Source of the DNA: Synechococcus sp. BL107
GTDB lineage: Bacteria > Cyanobacteriota > Cyanobacteriia > PCC-6307 > Cyanobiaceae
Assembly: GCF_000153805.1 (NCBI RefSeq)
Contig: NZ_DS022298.1
Coordinates: forward strand, 2,174,827 to 2,238,826
DNA: 64,000 nucleotides
Direction: 5' to 3'
Positions 8,858-17,546 of this stretch are shown here, piece after piece. Position numbers and translations under genes: made by a program. Position 1 is the first letter of the stretch; every line of letters starts with the position of its first letter. The notes under the pieces were generated by a model. The model saw only the letters and a list, made by a program, of their open reading frames with translations, searched no databases and had not been told where the DNA came from.

Positions 8858-9889
8858 GTGAGCATCGTTCTGGTTGGCGACGGTGCACTGGAGCAGTACA
8901 GCTGCCATCGCTTTGCGGACGCCTGGCGCCAGGCGGGTCGGAGTTGCCTCGTTGTGGGCCCTTCCATGGCAGACGACCAGCCATTGCCTCATCGATCGTG
9001 TGATCTGACGCTTGATCCGAAGGAACTGCTTGGCAGCACGGTGTTGGAGCACGCCACTGCCATTGGATTATTTCTACGCAACCCCGCAGACATTGAAGCG
9101 TTTACGGCGGGATACAGAGCCCTTCGCCGAAGCCGTGGCCTCTGGACTGCCCCAATCTTCAGCGGCCCCCTGATGCCTCTTGCAGGGGACGAACTGATCA
9201 ATGCTTTTCTGCAGCGCCTCAGTTGTGATCTGATGCTCGTCAGCGGCGACGATCAGTTGAGGCAGCTAAGGGCCATGACAAGCCTCTGGCCTGCTGAGCT
9301 AACAAAGCCACAACTCATCGCGACGGGCTTCTGGTTTCCGGCGATTCCCCCGACGCCGCCCAGCCAAAAACCATTGCTTGTGGCGCTTCTTCAACACGAG
9401 ATACCAACGCACCTAGGCGCCAAAGAGCAATTGATTCGACTGTTGAAACGTTGGGCTCGTGAACAAACCGATTGGACGGTCGTGTTGCAACCAGATCATC
9501 CCTGGAGGTCGGCCCCGTCGTTAGACAAAGGCCACGCCAAGAACCCACCAAATGTGGTGGAGGCAGCACCGGAACAAATGCTCGGACTTCTGAGTCGGTG
9601 CACGGCTTGCCTATCGGTGAGTTCCCCCTGGAGCCTGGCAGCGATGATGTGGGGCCGAATACCAGTTGTGGTGGGGGATTACGGCATTCAAGCTGAGCAG
9701 CACACCACCAATTTCTTCGGCTGTGGCGCGATGCATCGTCTCCGCGACCTAGGGGGCCTGCACAAACTTCAGCAGCTTCCCTTGGCGAACCAAGGCTGGC
9801 TTGAGGCCATGGGGGGGTGCATTCAGGACGGTCCGCTTCGCCTTCTGATCTCCCTCGACAGCCTCAGCTCGGGGAACACAGCCCCATGA
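8858..9889 (+). CDS. Putative glycosyltransferase, DUF6716-like (copy 2)
   Basis: A 343-residue paralogue of its two neighbours. The C-terminal block CLSVSSPWSLAAMMWGRI is followed by VVVGDYGIQAEQHTTNFFG and a leucine-rich RDLGGL segment, in the same order as in copies 1 and 3. The middle has a VVLQPDHPW box where copy 1 has FKPRT. The start is a GTG immediately after the TAA of copy 1, with no spacer, and the stop overlaps the next start as ATGA. It is shorter than its paralogues in the N-terminal half. Function is inferred only from the family resemblance and from the capsule context. Confidence 0.55.
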   Translation: MSIVLVGDGALEQYSCHRFADAWRQAGRSCLVVGPSMADDQPLPHRSCDLTLDPKELLGSTVLEHATAIGLFLRNPADIEAFTAGYRALRRSRGLWTAPIFSGPLMPLAGDELINAFLQRLSCDLMLVSGDDQLRQLRAMTSLWPAELTKPQLIATGFWFPAIPPTPPSQKPLLVALLQHEIPTHLGAKEQLIRLLKRWAREQTDWTVVLQPDHPWRSAPSLDKGHAKNPPNVVEAAPEQMLGLLSRCTACLSVSSPWSLAAMMWGRIPVVVGDYGIQAEQHTTNFFGCGAMHRLRDLGGLHKLQQLPLANQGWLEAMGGCIQDGPLRLLISLDSLSSGNTAP

Positions 9890-11187
9890 ACCGTTCGCTA
9901 ACGCTGTTGCTCATCGCCGATAGCGACAGCCAACTCCTGGCCTGTGAAGCGCTCTGTCGATGCCAAACAGCACGGCAGGTGGAGTTCACCATCAACGTGA
10001 TTCCCAGGGATGGCACGCCCCAACACATTCTTCAACGGATTGCCAACCTCGGAACGCTCTGGCGCCAAAACCTGGCGCACCTACTCAACAATCCAAAGCT
10101 TCTGCAGTTCGATGCCGTTGGTGTGTTCCTCACGGGGAGCAAGCTGAACGACATCCGTATTGCCCTCGAACGACACCCAGCACGACCCAAGCTGTTTTGT
10201 GGATTTAATGGCGTCGTGCTCGAGCACTTTGTGGAAGGCATCAGTTGGAGATTGGGCTACGACCTGATTTGCCTTAGTGGTCCGCGCGACCGCGATGCCC
10301 TCAACCAGCTGGTCGCCCATACCCCCTTCGCTCGCCAGCAAACGGTGCTGACCGGTCTCCAGCGCAATGGCACGATCGAGACGCTCACTCCGGCCGCACA
10401 ACGACCCAAACGCCTGGTCTTTGCAGAGCAAGTCGTGATGCCCGCCTCCGCAAGAGATCGAGCAGAGATGGTGAAAATCTTGGCCGACTTGGCGACCCGT
10501 TCACCCAATTGGGAGGTATTAATCAAACCCAGAATTGCTCCTGGTGATGCGACCTTTCACGACGTGGACACCCACATCAGCATCACCCTGCGCCAAACCC
10601 TGGGAGTTCCGCCGGCCAACTTGAAGCTCGACTACCGCCCCTTACCGGACTTGCTATGCAAAGCACGGCTCATGGCAACGATTTCCTCGACGGCATTTTT
10701 TGATGCTCTGGATTTCGGATGTCGTCCTGTCTGCATGAACGATCTCGGACTCCGCGCCAGCCATGGCAGCCACGTGTTTGCCGGTAGTGGTGTTTGGCGT
10801 TCTCTGCGCGATGTTCCAGGCCTTGATCAACTGGATCAAGAGCTCCAAAAACCAAATCCTGAATGGCTGGATTGGATGGGGTACGGCGAACGCTATGGCG
10901 CTGAGGATTTATTCGATGCCCTAGAGCACCTAGAACCCCCAGCCACCAAGGGCATCACGCACTGTGGCTATCCAACCAATACCCAGTCCAGCTTCAATCA
11001 ACTCAGGGTTGGCGCAGAAGCAGCGATTTGCACAGCGGATTGGCGGGGAGCCGCTGATCTCCTCTCTCAGGCCGCACAAATGCGCCCACAACACCGGGGA
11101 GTAGCCCGTCGACTGGCGGCCGTGTCGTGTCGAAACCCCTTACTGCGATGGGGTGGGCTGATCCTGACGTACCGAGATCTGGGGTAA
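9886..11187 (+). CDS. Putative glycosyltransferase, DUF6716-like (copy 3)
   Basis: A 433-residue protein beginning MNRSLTLLLIADSDSQLLAC; the LIADSDS opening is the clearest family-like feature in the trio. A VLIKPRIAPGD box lies mid-protein, and the C-terminal block reads MATISSTAFFDALDFG, then VCMNDLGLRASHGSHVFAGSG and SLRDVPGLDQL, collinear with copies 1 and 2. The ATG at 9886 overlaps the stop of copy 2 by four bases (ATGA), indicating coupled translation. The last ~90 residues extend beyond the conserved block and contain an alanine-rich helix. It probably acts on the same surface glycan. Confidence 0.6.
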   Translation: MNRSLTLLLIADSDSQLLACEALCRCQTARQVEFTINVIPRDGTPQHILQRIANLGTLWRQNLAHLLNNPKLLQFDAVGVFLTGSKLNDIRIALERHPARPKLFCGFNGVVLEHFVEGISWRLGYDLICLSGPRDRDALNQLVAHTPFARQQTVLTGLQRNGTIETLTPAAQRPKRLVFAEQVVMPASARDRAEMVKILADLATRSPNWEVLIKPRIAPGDATFHDVDTHISITLRQTLGVPPANLKLDYRPLPDLLCKARLMATISSTAFFDALDFGCRPVCMNDLGLRASHGSHVFAGSGVWRSLRDVPGLDQLDQELQKPNPEWLDWMGYGERYGAEDLFDALEHLEPPATKGITHCGYPTNTQSSFNQLRVGAEAAICTADWRGAADLLSQAAQMRPQHRGVARRLAAVSCRNPLLRWGGLILTYRDLG

Positions 11188-11228
11188 TGTCAGCCCTGGA
11201 TTGACCTCGAGGAGACGAAGCGAGCACG

Positions 11229-13517
11229 GTGAAAGGCATCCTGATTGAACGCAATTTCACCCAGTTCGTTGTCTTTGCAGAAGACAGCATTCTCTCGGCG
11301 CTGAGCAAAATCACAGCCAACCAGTCCAGGCTGATTTTTGTGGTTTCCGAAAGCGGAATCCTTCAGGGTGTTCTCACCGACGGGGACTTTCGACGTTGGA
11401 TCGCATCGTGCGGAGAGATCGATCTCAACCGTCCTGTGACTGCAGCCATGAACCCAAGCTGCCGGTCTGCTTTGGAGAGCAGCTCAACAGCTGAGCTGGC
11501 CGCACTGCTGAATTCCAGAATCATTGCGCTGCCATTACTGGACAGCCACGGACGCATCGTTGCTGTGGCGAGGCTTGGAACTGGCGCATTGCAGCTTGGA
11601 CAACACTCCATTGGGGAAGAACATCCATCTTTTGTCATTGCCGAAATTGGCAACAATCACAACGGCAATATCGATATCGCCTTGCAACTGATTGACGCTG
11701 CGCATGCCGCCGGAGCGGATTGCGCGAAATTCCAGATGCGCGATATGGGACGGCTCTACAGCAATTCAGGCAAGAGCAGCGATATGGCGTCGGACCTGGG
11801 GACGCAATACACCCTTGATCTGCTCGAGCGCTTTCAGCTCAGCGATGACGAATTGTTCCGTTGTTTTGATTACTCAGCCAGTAAAGGGCTGGTCCCCCTG
11901 TGTACCCCATGGGATGAAACAAGTCTGCAGAAACTGAATCAGTGGGGAATGGAAGGCTTCAAAGTTGCATCTGCTGACTTTACAAATCACGCCTTACTGA
12001 CACAACTTGCAGCGACTGGTAAGCCATTAATTTGCTCCACCGGAATGGCTTCGGAGCTAGAAATTCGTTCTGGAATTCGCCATCTTCAGAAAGCTGGTGC
12101 AAATTATGTTTTACTGCATTGCAACTCCACATATCCAACACCTTTTAAAGACGTCAATCTCCGCTATTTAGAACGCCTTCGTGAGCTAGCCGATGCACCT
12201 GTTGGCTATTCGGGGCATGAGCGGGGCATCGAAATCCCTATCGCCGCAGCAGCCCTTGGAGCCGTGGTGATTGAAAAGCACATCACCCTTGATCGAGGGA
12301 TGGAAGGCAACGATCACAAGGTGAGCCTTCTCCCAGACGAATTCAACCAAATGATGCTCGGCATCCGTCGTGTTGAAGAATCAATGGGACAAGGGGGAGA
12401 GCGGAGTATCAGTCAAGGCGAAATGATGAATCGGGAAGTCCTCGCCAAAAGTCTTGTGGCGTCGTGCGACATCAATGCTGGAACAACGATCACCGACGCG
12501 ATGGTGAAGATCCAGAGCCCGGGCCAAGGACTGCAACCCAATCGTCTTCATGAGTTAGTTGGCCAAAAGCTTCCGATCAGCAAAAAGAAGGGAGACATCT
12601 TCTTCCCCTCAGACCTTGAAACCCAAGCAGCCACACCACGTGCTTACAGCTTTGGCCAACCCTTCGGGCTGCCGGTTCGTTATCACGACATCAGTACATT
12701 TTCCAAAACAAGCAACCTCGATCTTGTTGAAATTCATCTGAGCTACAAAGACCTCGAAGTCGATCTTGATGTCGTGATTCCGGAGCGACAACCCATCGGG
12801 CTTGTTATTCACGCCCCTGAATTATTTGCAGGTGACCACACACTCGACCTATCGACTGCTGACGATGAATATCGCCAACATTCGATCCGAGAACTTCAGA
12901 GAGTGGTTGACATCTCAAAAGACCTACGTAAACGCTTTAACTGCGAAGAGCCAGTTCTTCTCGTCACTAATGTTGGTGGCTTCTCTGAGCACCATCATCT
13001 CGATGATCAGGAAAAACAACCCCTACGTGATCGACTGATTCAGAGCCTCGATAAAATATCGACATCTAATGAGGTGGAAATCATCCCCCAAACGATGCCA
13101 CCATTCCCATGGCATTTCGGAGGGCAGCGTTATCACAATCTTTTTGTCGACGCCGATTTTATTCAAGCCTTTCATAACGACACCGGAATGCGGGTATGTC
13201 TTGACGTATCCCATTCAAAACTAGCTTGCAACCATTTGGATGCATCGTTCAGTGAATTCTTGAAAAAAATTCTCCCTTTCACTGCACATCTACATTTGGC
13301 AGATGCCCAAGGAGTGGATGGCGAAGGCCTTCAAATCAAAGAGGGAGAAATTGATTGGAAAGAACTATTCAATCTTATGAATATCTACTGCCCTAATGCT
13401 TCCTTTATACCTGAAATTTGGCAAGGTCATAAAAACCGTGGAGAAGGAGCATGGATGGCACTCGAGCGATTAGAAAACTTCTGCTCAACAACCCAAAATA
13501 ATGCTTCTGTCGCGTGA
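11229..13517 (+). CDS. neuB: CBS-NeuB-SAF-TIM barrel fusion: nonulosonate synthase
   Basis: A 762-residue protein with four modules. Residues ~1-120 form a CBS pair (LTDGDFRRWI is the typical CBS core). Residues ~130-385 are a NeuB condensing domain with FVIAEIGNNHNGN, CAKFQMRD and LICSTGMA, which joins phosphoenolpyruvate to a hexose-derived acceptor. Residues ~395-460 are a SAF (antifreeze-like) domain. Residues ~475-750 are a xylose-isomerase-like TIM barrel with CLDVSHSKL, HLHLAD and IPEIWQGH as probable metal sites. The start is GTG at 11229, with GAGGAG upstream. CBS plus NeuB occurs in sugar-synthase genes, but adding a TIM barrel is less usual and may supply or edit the acceptor sugar. 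The stop overlaps the next GTG. Confidence 0.9.
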   Translation: MKGILIERNFTQFVVFAEDSILSALSKITANQSRLIFVVSESGILQGVLTDGDFRRWIASCGEIDLNRPVTAAMNPSCRSALESSSTAELAALLNSRIIALPLLDSHGRIVAVARLGTGALQLGQHSIGEEHPSFVIAEIGNNHNGNIDIALQLIDAAHAAGADCAKFQMRDMGRLYSNSGKSSDMASDLGTQYTLDLLERFQLSDDELFRCFDYSASKGLVPLCTPWDETSLQKLNQWGMEGFKVASADFTNHALLTQLAATGKPLICSTGMASELEIRSGIRHLQKAGANYVLLHCNSTYPTPFKDVNLRYLERLRELADAPVGYSGHERGIEIPIAAAALGAVVIEKHITLDRGMEGNDHKVSLLPDEFNQMMLGIRRVEESMGQGGERSISQGEMMNREVLAKSLVASCDINAGTTITDAMVKIQSPGQGLQPNRLHELVGQKLPISKKKGDIFFPSDLETQAATPRAYSFGQPFGLPVRYHDISTFSKTSNLDLVEIHLSYKDLEVDLDVVIPERQPIGLVIHAPELFAGDHTLDLSTADDEYRQHSIRELQRVVDISKDLRKRFNCEEPVLLVTNVGGFSEHHHLDDQEKQPLRDRLIQSLDKISTSNEVEIIPQTMPPFPWHFGGQRYHNLFVDADFIQAFHNDTGMRVCLDVSHSKLACNHLDASFSEFLKKILPFTAHLHLADAQGVDGEGLQIKEGEIDWKELFNLMNIYCPNASFIPEIWQGHKNRGEGAWMALERLENFCSTTQNNASVA

Positions 13518-14431
13518 GTCAGCTCCAACCCAAGCGAATCATTTTGCATTGCGGTGTGCACAAAACTGGTAGTACATATCTTCAACGCAACCTTCAGGCC
13601 AGTCGGGATAAATTATTAGATCAAGGAATCCTATACTTCGGACCACAAACCATCAAAAAGAGATGTCCTGGCCTTTGGAAATACCTCCAATGGGGACGGA
13701 GCGACAATAAGCCAAAGACACTTTTACGCAATCAAATACTGAGTGTTTCTACTGAGCTAGCAGGAGAGGAAGCGCTTGGAAATATTCATACCATTCTGGT
13801 TTCATTCGAATCAATTTTTGGAACACTTAGAGCAGGACTCACCACTAAAGACCGAAGAAATCCTGCCAATAAAGAAAATCAACCAGGCCTCTATCGATAC
13901 AGTAGAAGAAGAGTCAGACGCTTGATGGAAGCCTTTGAAGTAGCCCTATCAACAAAATCAATTCAATGGAGCATCTGTTTTGCCAACAGGGAAAGCGACG
14001 ACTTTATTCGCTCTTGCCATGTTCAGCTGATCAAGGAAGGCCATGAAATTGCCAGCTTGAGCCATGACGATTTCGTTCAAAACACTGACTTTGCGCATGC
14101 AGAAAAAAACAAATTAATCGACGAGCTCAGTGCCCTGAAAAAAAATCGTATGATCAATATCATTCCCTTCAGCTATGATAAAAATATTGACAGATCAGAT
14201 CCATGCGTCTATTTAAACAACTTTATTAAAATAATCATGCCTGAGCTGGCTGAGCAAATTCAACCCATTCTAATCAACGATATAGAGTCAAACAATTCGA
14301 ATAAAACCTTCAATCCTGGTATCAGCGATCGAGGCATTGAAATCGCCAAAGAAGCGCGACCAATCTTTACAAAACAAGAATGGAAATTGTTTCGCAAATT
14401 CTTACAAAAGAATTTCACAAAAGGGATTTAA
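13514..14431 (+). CDS. Sulfotransferase-like protein (copy 1)
   Basis: A 305-residue protein opening with IILHCGVHKTGSTYLQRNL, in which HKTGSTYLQ is the phosphate-binding loop that grips PAPS in bacterial sulfotransferases. The remainder is lysine- and serine-rich with no clear hydrophobic segment. The GTG start overlaps the stop of the NeuB fusion by four bases (GTGA), so it is translationally coupled. The DNA is visibly more AT-rich than the capsule genes upstream, suggesting separate acquisition. It probably sulfates a sugar of the surface glycan; a general nucleotide-binding protein is the alternative. Confidence 0.7.
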   Translation: MSQLQPKRIILHCGVHKTGSTYLQRNLQASRDKLLDQGILYFGPQTIKKRCPGLWKYLQWGRSDNKPKTLLRNQILSVSTELAGEEALGNIHTILVSFESIFGTLRAGLTTKDRRNPANKENQPGLYRYSRRRVRRLMEAFEVALSTKSIQWSICFANRESDDFIRSCHVQLIKEGHEIASLSHDDFVQNTDFAHAEKNKLIDELSALKKNRMINIIPFSYDKNIDRSDPCVYLNNFIKIIMPELAEQIQPILINDIESNNSNKTFNPGISDRGIEIAKEARPIFTKQEWKLFRKFLQKNFTKGI

Positions 14432-14434
14432 TTG

Positions 14435-15211
14435 ATGGCACAACCACACCATTTCATCCGGATAAAAACATGCAAGCTGCTTTATGGCCGTGTTCCAAAA
14501 GCTGCCAACTCATCGATCAAAGCAGCTTTATGTCGACTTTTAAGTGAACGACCACCGAAAGGGACAAAAACCACATCAGACAAGTTTTGGCAGCATGAAA
14601 CAAATAATGAGACCGAACTAATCACATTACGCAAAGCTCGAAAATATCGACGCAGCCACTTTAGCTTCAGTTTTGTGCGAAATCCATTTGATCGCCTTAT
14701 CGCTGCTTACAACAATAAAGTTATCGAAATAGAACAGCCACCACTTCCTATGCAGCACATGGGAATTCATCACAATATGTCGTTTGAATCCTTTCTCGAC
14801 GTCTTGATTGATACACCAATACAGCGTTATGACGTTCACGTGTTACCGCAAAGTCATTTGCTATGCCTAGGACGACAAGTTATTCCAAAATTCGTTGGAC
14901 GAGTCGAACAAATTGATGAACATTGGGACATTCTACGAAATATTCTGTTACGAGAAGGCATTCATGTAATGGAATCATTGCCGCAGAAAAATGTACGCCG
15001 AAGCGAGAAAAACAGCTTAAAAGAATACTTCCACAATGACTCACTCGTCAGTAAAGCACTGCAGCTATATGGCGACGATGTTAACTTATTTTATAACGAT
15101 ACAAGTATTGACAACTTGATCAATAATGCGCCACTTCCACAAATCACACCGTTGCAATCTCGTTCCCTAAAACTATCAAGCTGGCTTCAAGATCATGTCT
15201 TCAACCGCTAG
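14435..15211 (+). CDS. Sulfotransferase family 2-type protein (copy 2)
   Basis: A 258-residue protein with the 5'-PSB loop GRVPKAANSSIKAAL and the 3'-phosphate site SFVRNPFDRLIAAYNNK, the two signatures of carbohydrate sulfotransferases (PF03567-like). A TTG lies just before the ATG at 14435; the ATG is preferred. The start follows the previous stop by three bases, and the 3' end overlaps the next gene by 17 bp, so copies 1-3 form one compact run. It should transfer sulfate from PAPS to a sugar hydroxyl. The acceptor cannot be deduced. Confidence 0.82.
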   Translation: MAQPHHFIRIKTCKLLYGRVPKAANSSIKAALCRLLSERPPKGTKTTSDKFWQHETNNETELITLRKARKYRRSHFSFSFVRNPFDRLIAAYNNKVIEIEQPPLPMQHMGIHHNMSFESFLDVLIDTPIQRYDVHVLPQSHLLCLGRQVIPKFVGRVEQIDEHWDILRNILLREGIHVMESLPQKNVRRSEKNSLKEYFHNDSLVSKALQLYGDDVNLFYNDTSIDNLINNAPLPQITPLQSRSLKLSSWLQDHVFNR

Positions 15212-16046
15212 GCAAACAAGCTGGCTTAGCGATTTACGTTGTTATCAAGCCATTCAAAAGAGTCTTGCTGGGCAGCATGACCACATCGCGAAAGCCTATC
15301 AACATCAGTGGCCTAACTTCATCATCATTGGATCAGCCAAGTCTGCCACCACCACACTGGCAACCGTACTCAGCCAGCACCCGGAGATCCAGATCAGTGC
15401 ATCAATGGAGCCGAAGTTTTTTGGCCGAAATTACAGACGTGGCTGGGAATGGTATGGACAGCAATTCTCCAGCGGAGAACATTGCCGCCTGCGTGGGGAA
15501 GCAAGCACGATGTACACCTCCTCTTACCGCTCTTATCAACACACACCACAACTCATCCGCCACCATCTCGGAATCATTCCGCTGATTTATATCGTTCGTC
15601 ACCCCTTGCGACGCATTGAATCGCATTGGCGACATTGGCGAGGGAGAATCAATGATTGCCCACCCTTTCATCAACTCCTGAACTCAAAAGCACTAAAACA
15701 ACGAGTGGTGGAGGGATCTCTTTACCACAAGCAACTCATGCGTTATCGCCAGTGGTTTCCCGCCAAATCGATTCACTGCCTCTCGACAGAGGAACTCACC
15801 GCCCATCCCATCAAAAGCCTAAATGCAATTTTGAAATTTCTAGGCCAACCCGCCAACGGCTCGGCACTTCTTTTCAAGGGATCACTCCCTCTGGCGAATC
15901 CAGCAGGCTCAAAGGGACGACGCGATATTGAACCTCCGCAATGGACAGCCGAACTGAAGAAACGGACCCTCGAAATCATTCAGCCCGATAGCGAAGCGTT
16001 TCTAAAAACACTTCACTGGCCGAACAACACCTGGCAATGGGATTAA
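15195..16046 (+). CDS. Sulfotransferase (copy 3, sulfotransfer_1-like)
   Basis: A 283-residue protein with the PAPS-binding loop FIIIGSAKSATTTLATVL near residue 40 and the second signature PLIYIVRHPLRRIESHWRHW, as in heparan-type sulfotransferases (PF00685). A glutamate- and arginine-containing GEASTMY segment follows the expected catalytic region. It closes the plus-strand capsule cluster; the next gene is on the opposite strand. Three different sulfotransferase types in a row imply sulfation at several positions of the polysaccharide. A sulfated outer layer fits a marine organism, but that is an inference. Confidence 0.85.
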   Translation: MSSTARQTSWLSDLRCYQAIQKSLAGQHDHIAKAYQHQWPNFIIIGSAKSATTTLATVLSQHPEIQISASMEPKFFGRNYRRGWEWYGQQFSSGEHCRLRGEASTMYTSSYRSYQHTPQLIRHHLGIIPLIYIVRHPLRRIESHWRHWRGRINDCPPFHQLLNSKALKQRVVEGSLYHKQLMRYRQWFPAKSIHCLSTEELTAHPIKSLNAILKFLGQPANGSALLFKGSLPLANPAGSKGRRDIEPPQWTAELKKRTLEIIQPDSEAFLKTLHWPNNTWQWD

Positions 16047-16102
16047 TACAACCTGGAAATCCGATCAACTTAATTGAATACTTCAGAAACACCAACAAAA
16101 CC

Positions 16103-16342
16103 CTACTTATGACAGTGAGCCTTAAACCGATAGGAAAGATTGGTCGCTGCATGCTTTGTTTTACGACCAGAAACTCTTTTTCGCCAAATACGAAAAGAGG
16201 ATGATTTCATCTCCTTTCGCATAAGCGCAATCACATCGCTTTCAGACAATCCAAACTGATACTGAATCGCCTCAAACGATGTGCGATCTTCCCAAGCCAT
16301 TTCTATAATCCGATCAATAGTTGAAGATTGCAGATTATCCAT
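16103..16342 (-). CDS. TIGR03643 family small protein
   Basis: A 79-residue protein with IDRIIEMAWEDRTSFEAIQ, then QFGLSESDVIALMRKEMK and SSFRIWRKRVSGRKTKH. This is the pattern of the TIGR03643/DUF2805 family, found in cyanobacteria and other marine bacteria. The central stretch resembles a helix-turn-helix (GLSESDVIALMR) and the C-terminus is basic, so nucleic-acid binding is possible but unproven. It converges on the sulfotransferase run. A 4x11-nt tandem repeat lies about 50 bp upstream of its start, in its probable control region. Confidence 0.8.
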   Translation of the reverse strand: MDNLQSSTIDRIIEMAWEDRTSFEAIQYQFGLSESDVIALMRKEMKSSSFRIWRKRVSGRKTKHAATNLSYRFKAHCHK

Positions 16343-16392
16343 TAATAATATGTTAGGGAATAGTGTTTGAGAACTGGGATGTCATTGGGAAA

Positions 16393-16436
16393 TTATTGAG
16401 ATGTTATTGAGATGTTATTGAGATGTTATTAAGATG
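16393..16436. repeat. Four tandem 11-nt repeats (TTATTGAGATG)
   Basis: Units at 16393-16403, 16404-16414 and 16415-16425 are identical; the fourth (16426-16436) differs by one base (TTATTAAGATG). The 11-bp period is close to one helical turn, so each unit presents the same DNA face. It lies upstream of the minus-strand TIGR03643 gene and about 110 bp before the DUF2973 stop. It could be an operator array or simple slippage. Confidence 0.9.
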
Positions 16437-16547
16437 TTCAATCAATAGTTGATCATGATCTGATAATAAATGAAAAAAATAAGGCATATTAATCGATACA
16501 AAATAATAAATTAATCCAACACTAGCAAGAATATTTAAATTAGAAAT

Positions 16548-16793
16548 TCAAGCCGGCGCAACTTCCGACTCACCGATCTCTGGAAATTTCACAACAAGTA
16601 AATCCTCAGACGTGATGTCTCCGTTTTGGTCGAGAATTTCAGGATGCGTCGTCAGCAAGCCGGTACGGTCATGACGTTTTGATGATGAATAAGATCCATT
16701 CGTGCTGAAGCCCAGGGTCATCATTCGGAATGCCTGAACTAGAAGGAAGACAAACGCTGCTGTGAAAACAATTGGGAAGAGGAAAGTCAACAT
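16548..16793 (-). CDS. DUF2973 membrane protein
   Basis: An 81-residue protein: one N-terminal membrane helix (LTFLFPIVFTAAFVFLLVQA), then a soluble tail with DRTGLLTTHPEILDQNGDIT and DLLVVKFPE, the conserved DUF2973 tail of cyanobacteria. The start is set at the ATG at 16793; the frame is open further upstream, but that part overlaps a 39-codon ORF whose stop lies five bases before this ATG. The two are therefore a tight operon. The tail is probably cytoplasmic. No function is known to me for this family. Confidence 0.75.
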   Translation of the reverse strand: MLTFLFPIVFTAAFVFLLVQAFRMMTLGFSTNGSYSSSKRHDRTGLLTTHPEILDQNGDITSEDLLVVKFPEIGESEVAPA

Positions 16794-16797
16794 AAAA

Positions 16798-16917
16798 TCA
16801 ACCTTCTCTCTTTGCCACAGGAACGTCGGTTGGCTGAGCCAAGACGTAGACCACACCGGTTGTCAAAACCGCAGTCACAGCAATCAAAGCGAGGATGGCA
16901 GAGGAGTAGTCGCCCAT
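16798..16917 (-). CDS. Small single-helix membrane protein (39 aa)
   Basis: ATG at 16917 opens a 39-codon frame beginning MGDYSSAILALIAVTAVLTT, one hydrophobic helix, then a short polar tail VAKREG. Size and build resemble the small subunits of photosynthetic complexes, although I do not recognise it as a named one. It ends four bases before the DUF2973 start, so the pair is likely co-translated. The coding pattern and tight spacing support it as a real gene. Confidence 0.65.
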   Translation of the reverse strand: MGDYSSAILALIAVTAVLTTGVVYVLAQPTDVPVAKREG

Positions 16918-17146
16918 AACAAATTTCACGTATGAAGAAACGTTACGCGATCTCACGAGCATCCGTGGATGGTTGAAGCCGAACCTGCCAAAACATGGGG
17001 CCAGTGACAGGGGTGATCACAGATGAGACGCGCAGAGAGCAGATCAATCACTCAGCCTTGGGAATGCCATGGATGACTGAGTACATCAACGGGTAGTTCT
17101 ATTGCTATGGGAGCACTACAACCAGAAGAAGGATTATGAACGCGTC

Positions 17147-17290
17147 ATGGGAAAGGCTAAAAAGCTGTCGAACGAAGCGAATGATCAGCTGGTCACCTCA
17201 CTCATTGGGCTGGCAGCCATTTTTGTGTCGTGTGCGATCTGGTGGTCCATTGCCCCTCAATGGCTTACAAGCACCTGGCAAACCTTTTAG
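17147..17290 (+). CDS. Small single-helix membrane protein (47 aa)
   Basis: Reading from the ATG at 17147 gives MGKAKKLSNEANDQLVTSLI, then a hydrophobic helix LAAIFVSCAIWWSIAPQWL. The frame is open to a TTG at 17102, which would add 15 residues (LWEHYNQKKDYERV). I do not recognise the family. A charged amphipathic lead followed by one helix is typical of the short membrane proteins of marine picocyanobacteria. It converges on the next minus-strand gene with a 4-bp overlap of the ends. Confidence 0.5.
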   Translation: MGKAKKLSNEANDQLVTSLIGLAAIFVSCAIWWSIAPQWLTSTWQTF

Positions 17291-17472
17291 GCAACTAACG
17301 GTAGTTCGTCTGCTATCACCAACGGGTAGTTAGGCCTTGGACCAACTTGCCCAAGCGCAATGGCACGTGCCCGTTCATATAGAACGTTATCAACCTCGCC
17401 GGCAACCTCTAGATCAACAGCGATCCTTGCCCAGTTGTTGATTTCAGCCTGATCCACGGAAATAAGGCTCAT
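17287..17472 (-). CDS. Small conserved protein, paralogue of 28519-28683
   Basis: A 61-residue soluble protein: INNWARIAVDLEVAG, then LYERARAIALGQVGP and a variable tail. The same frame-by-frame pattern (I-x-NWA, YRRAKALAEGQADP) appears in the 54-residue protein at 28519-28683 on the same strand. This is a two-member small family. The helical core with a conserved NWA and a GQ-x-x-P turn suggests a compact helical bundle. Function is unknown. Confidence 0.65.
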   Translation of the reverse strand: MSLISVDQAEINNWARIAVDLEVAGEVDNVLYERARAIALGQVGPRPNYPLVIADELPLVA

Positions 17473-17546
17473 TGCTGAGAATTACAAGGTCAATGGAAGC
17501 GATGCGCAAGGGGAGGTCAGCAACACAAAATCACTTTTCCAATAAT

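Noticed and set aside
16393-16436. CRISPR array
   Set aside because: Units are 11 nt, contiguous and have no spacers; no cas genes are in the window.
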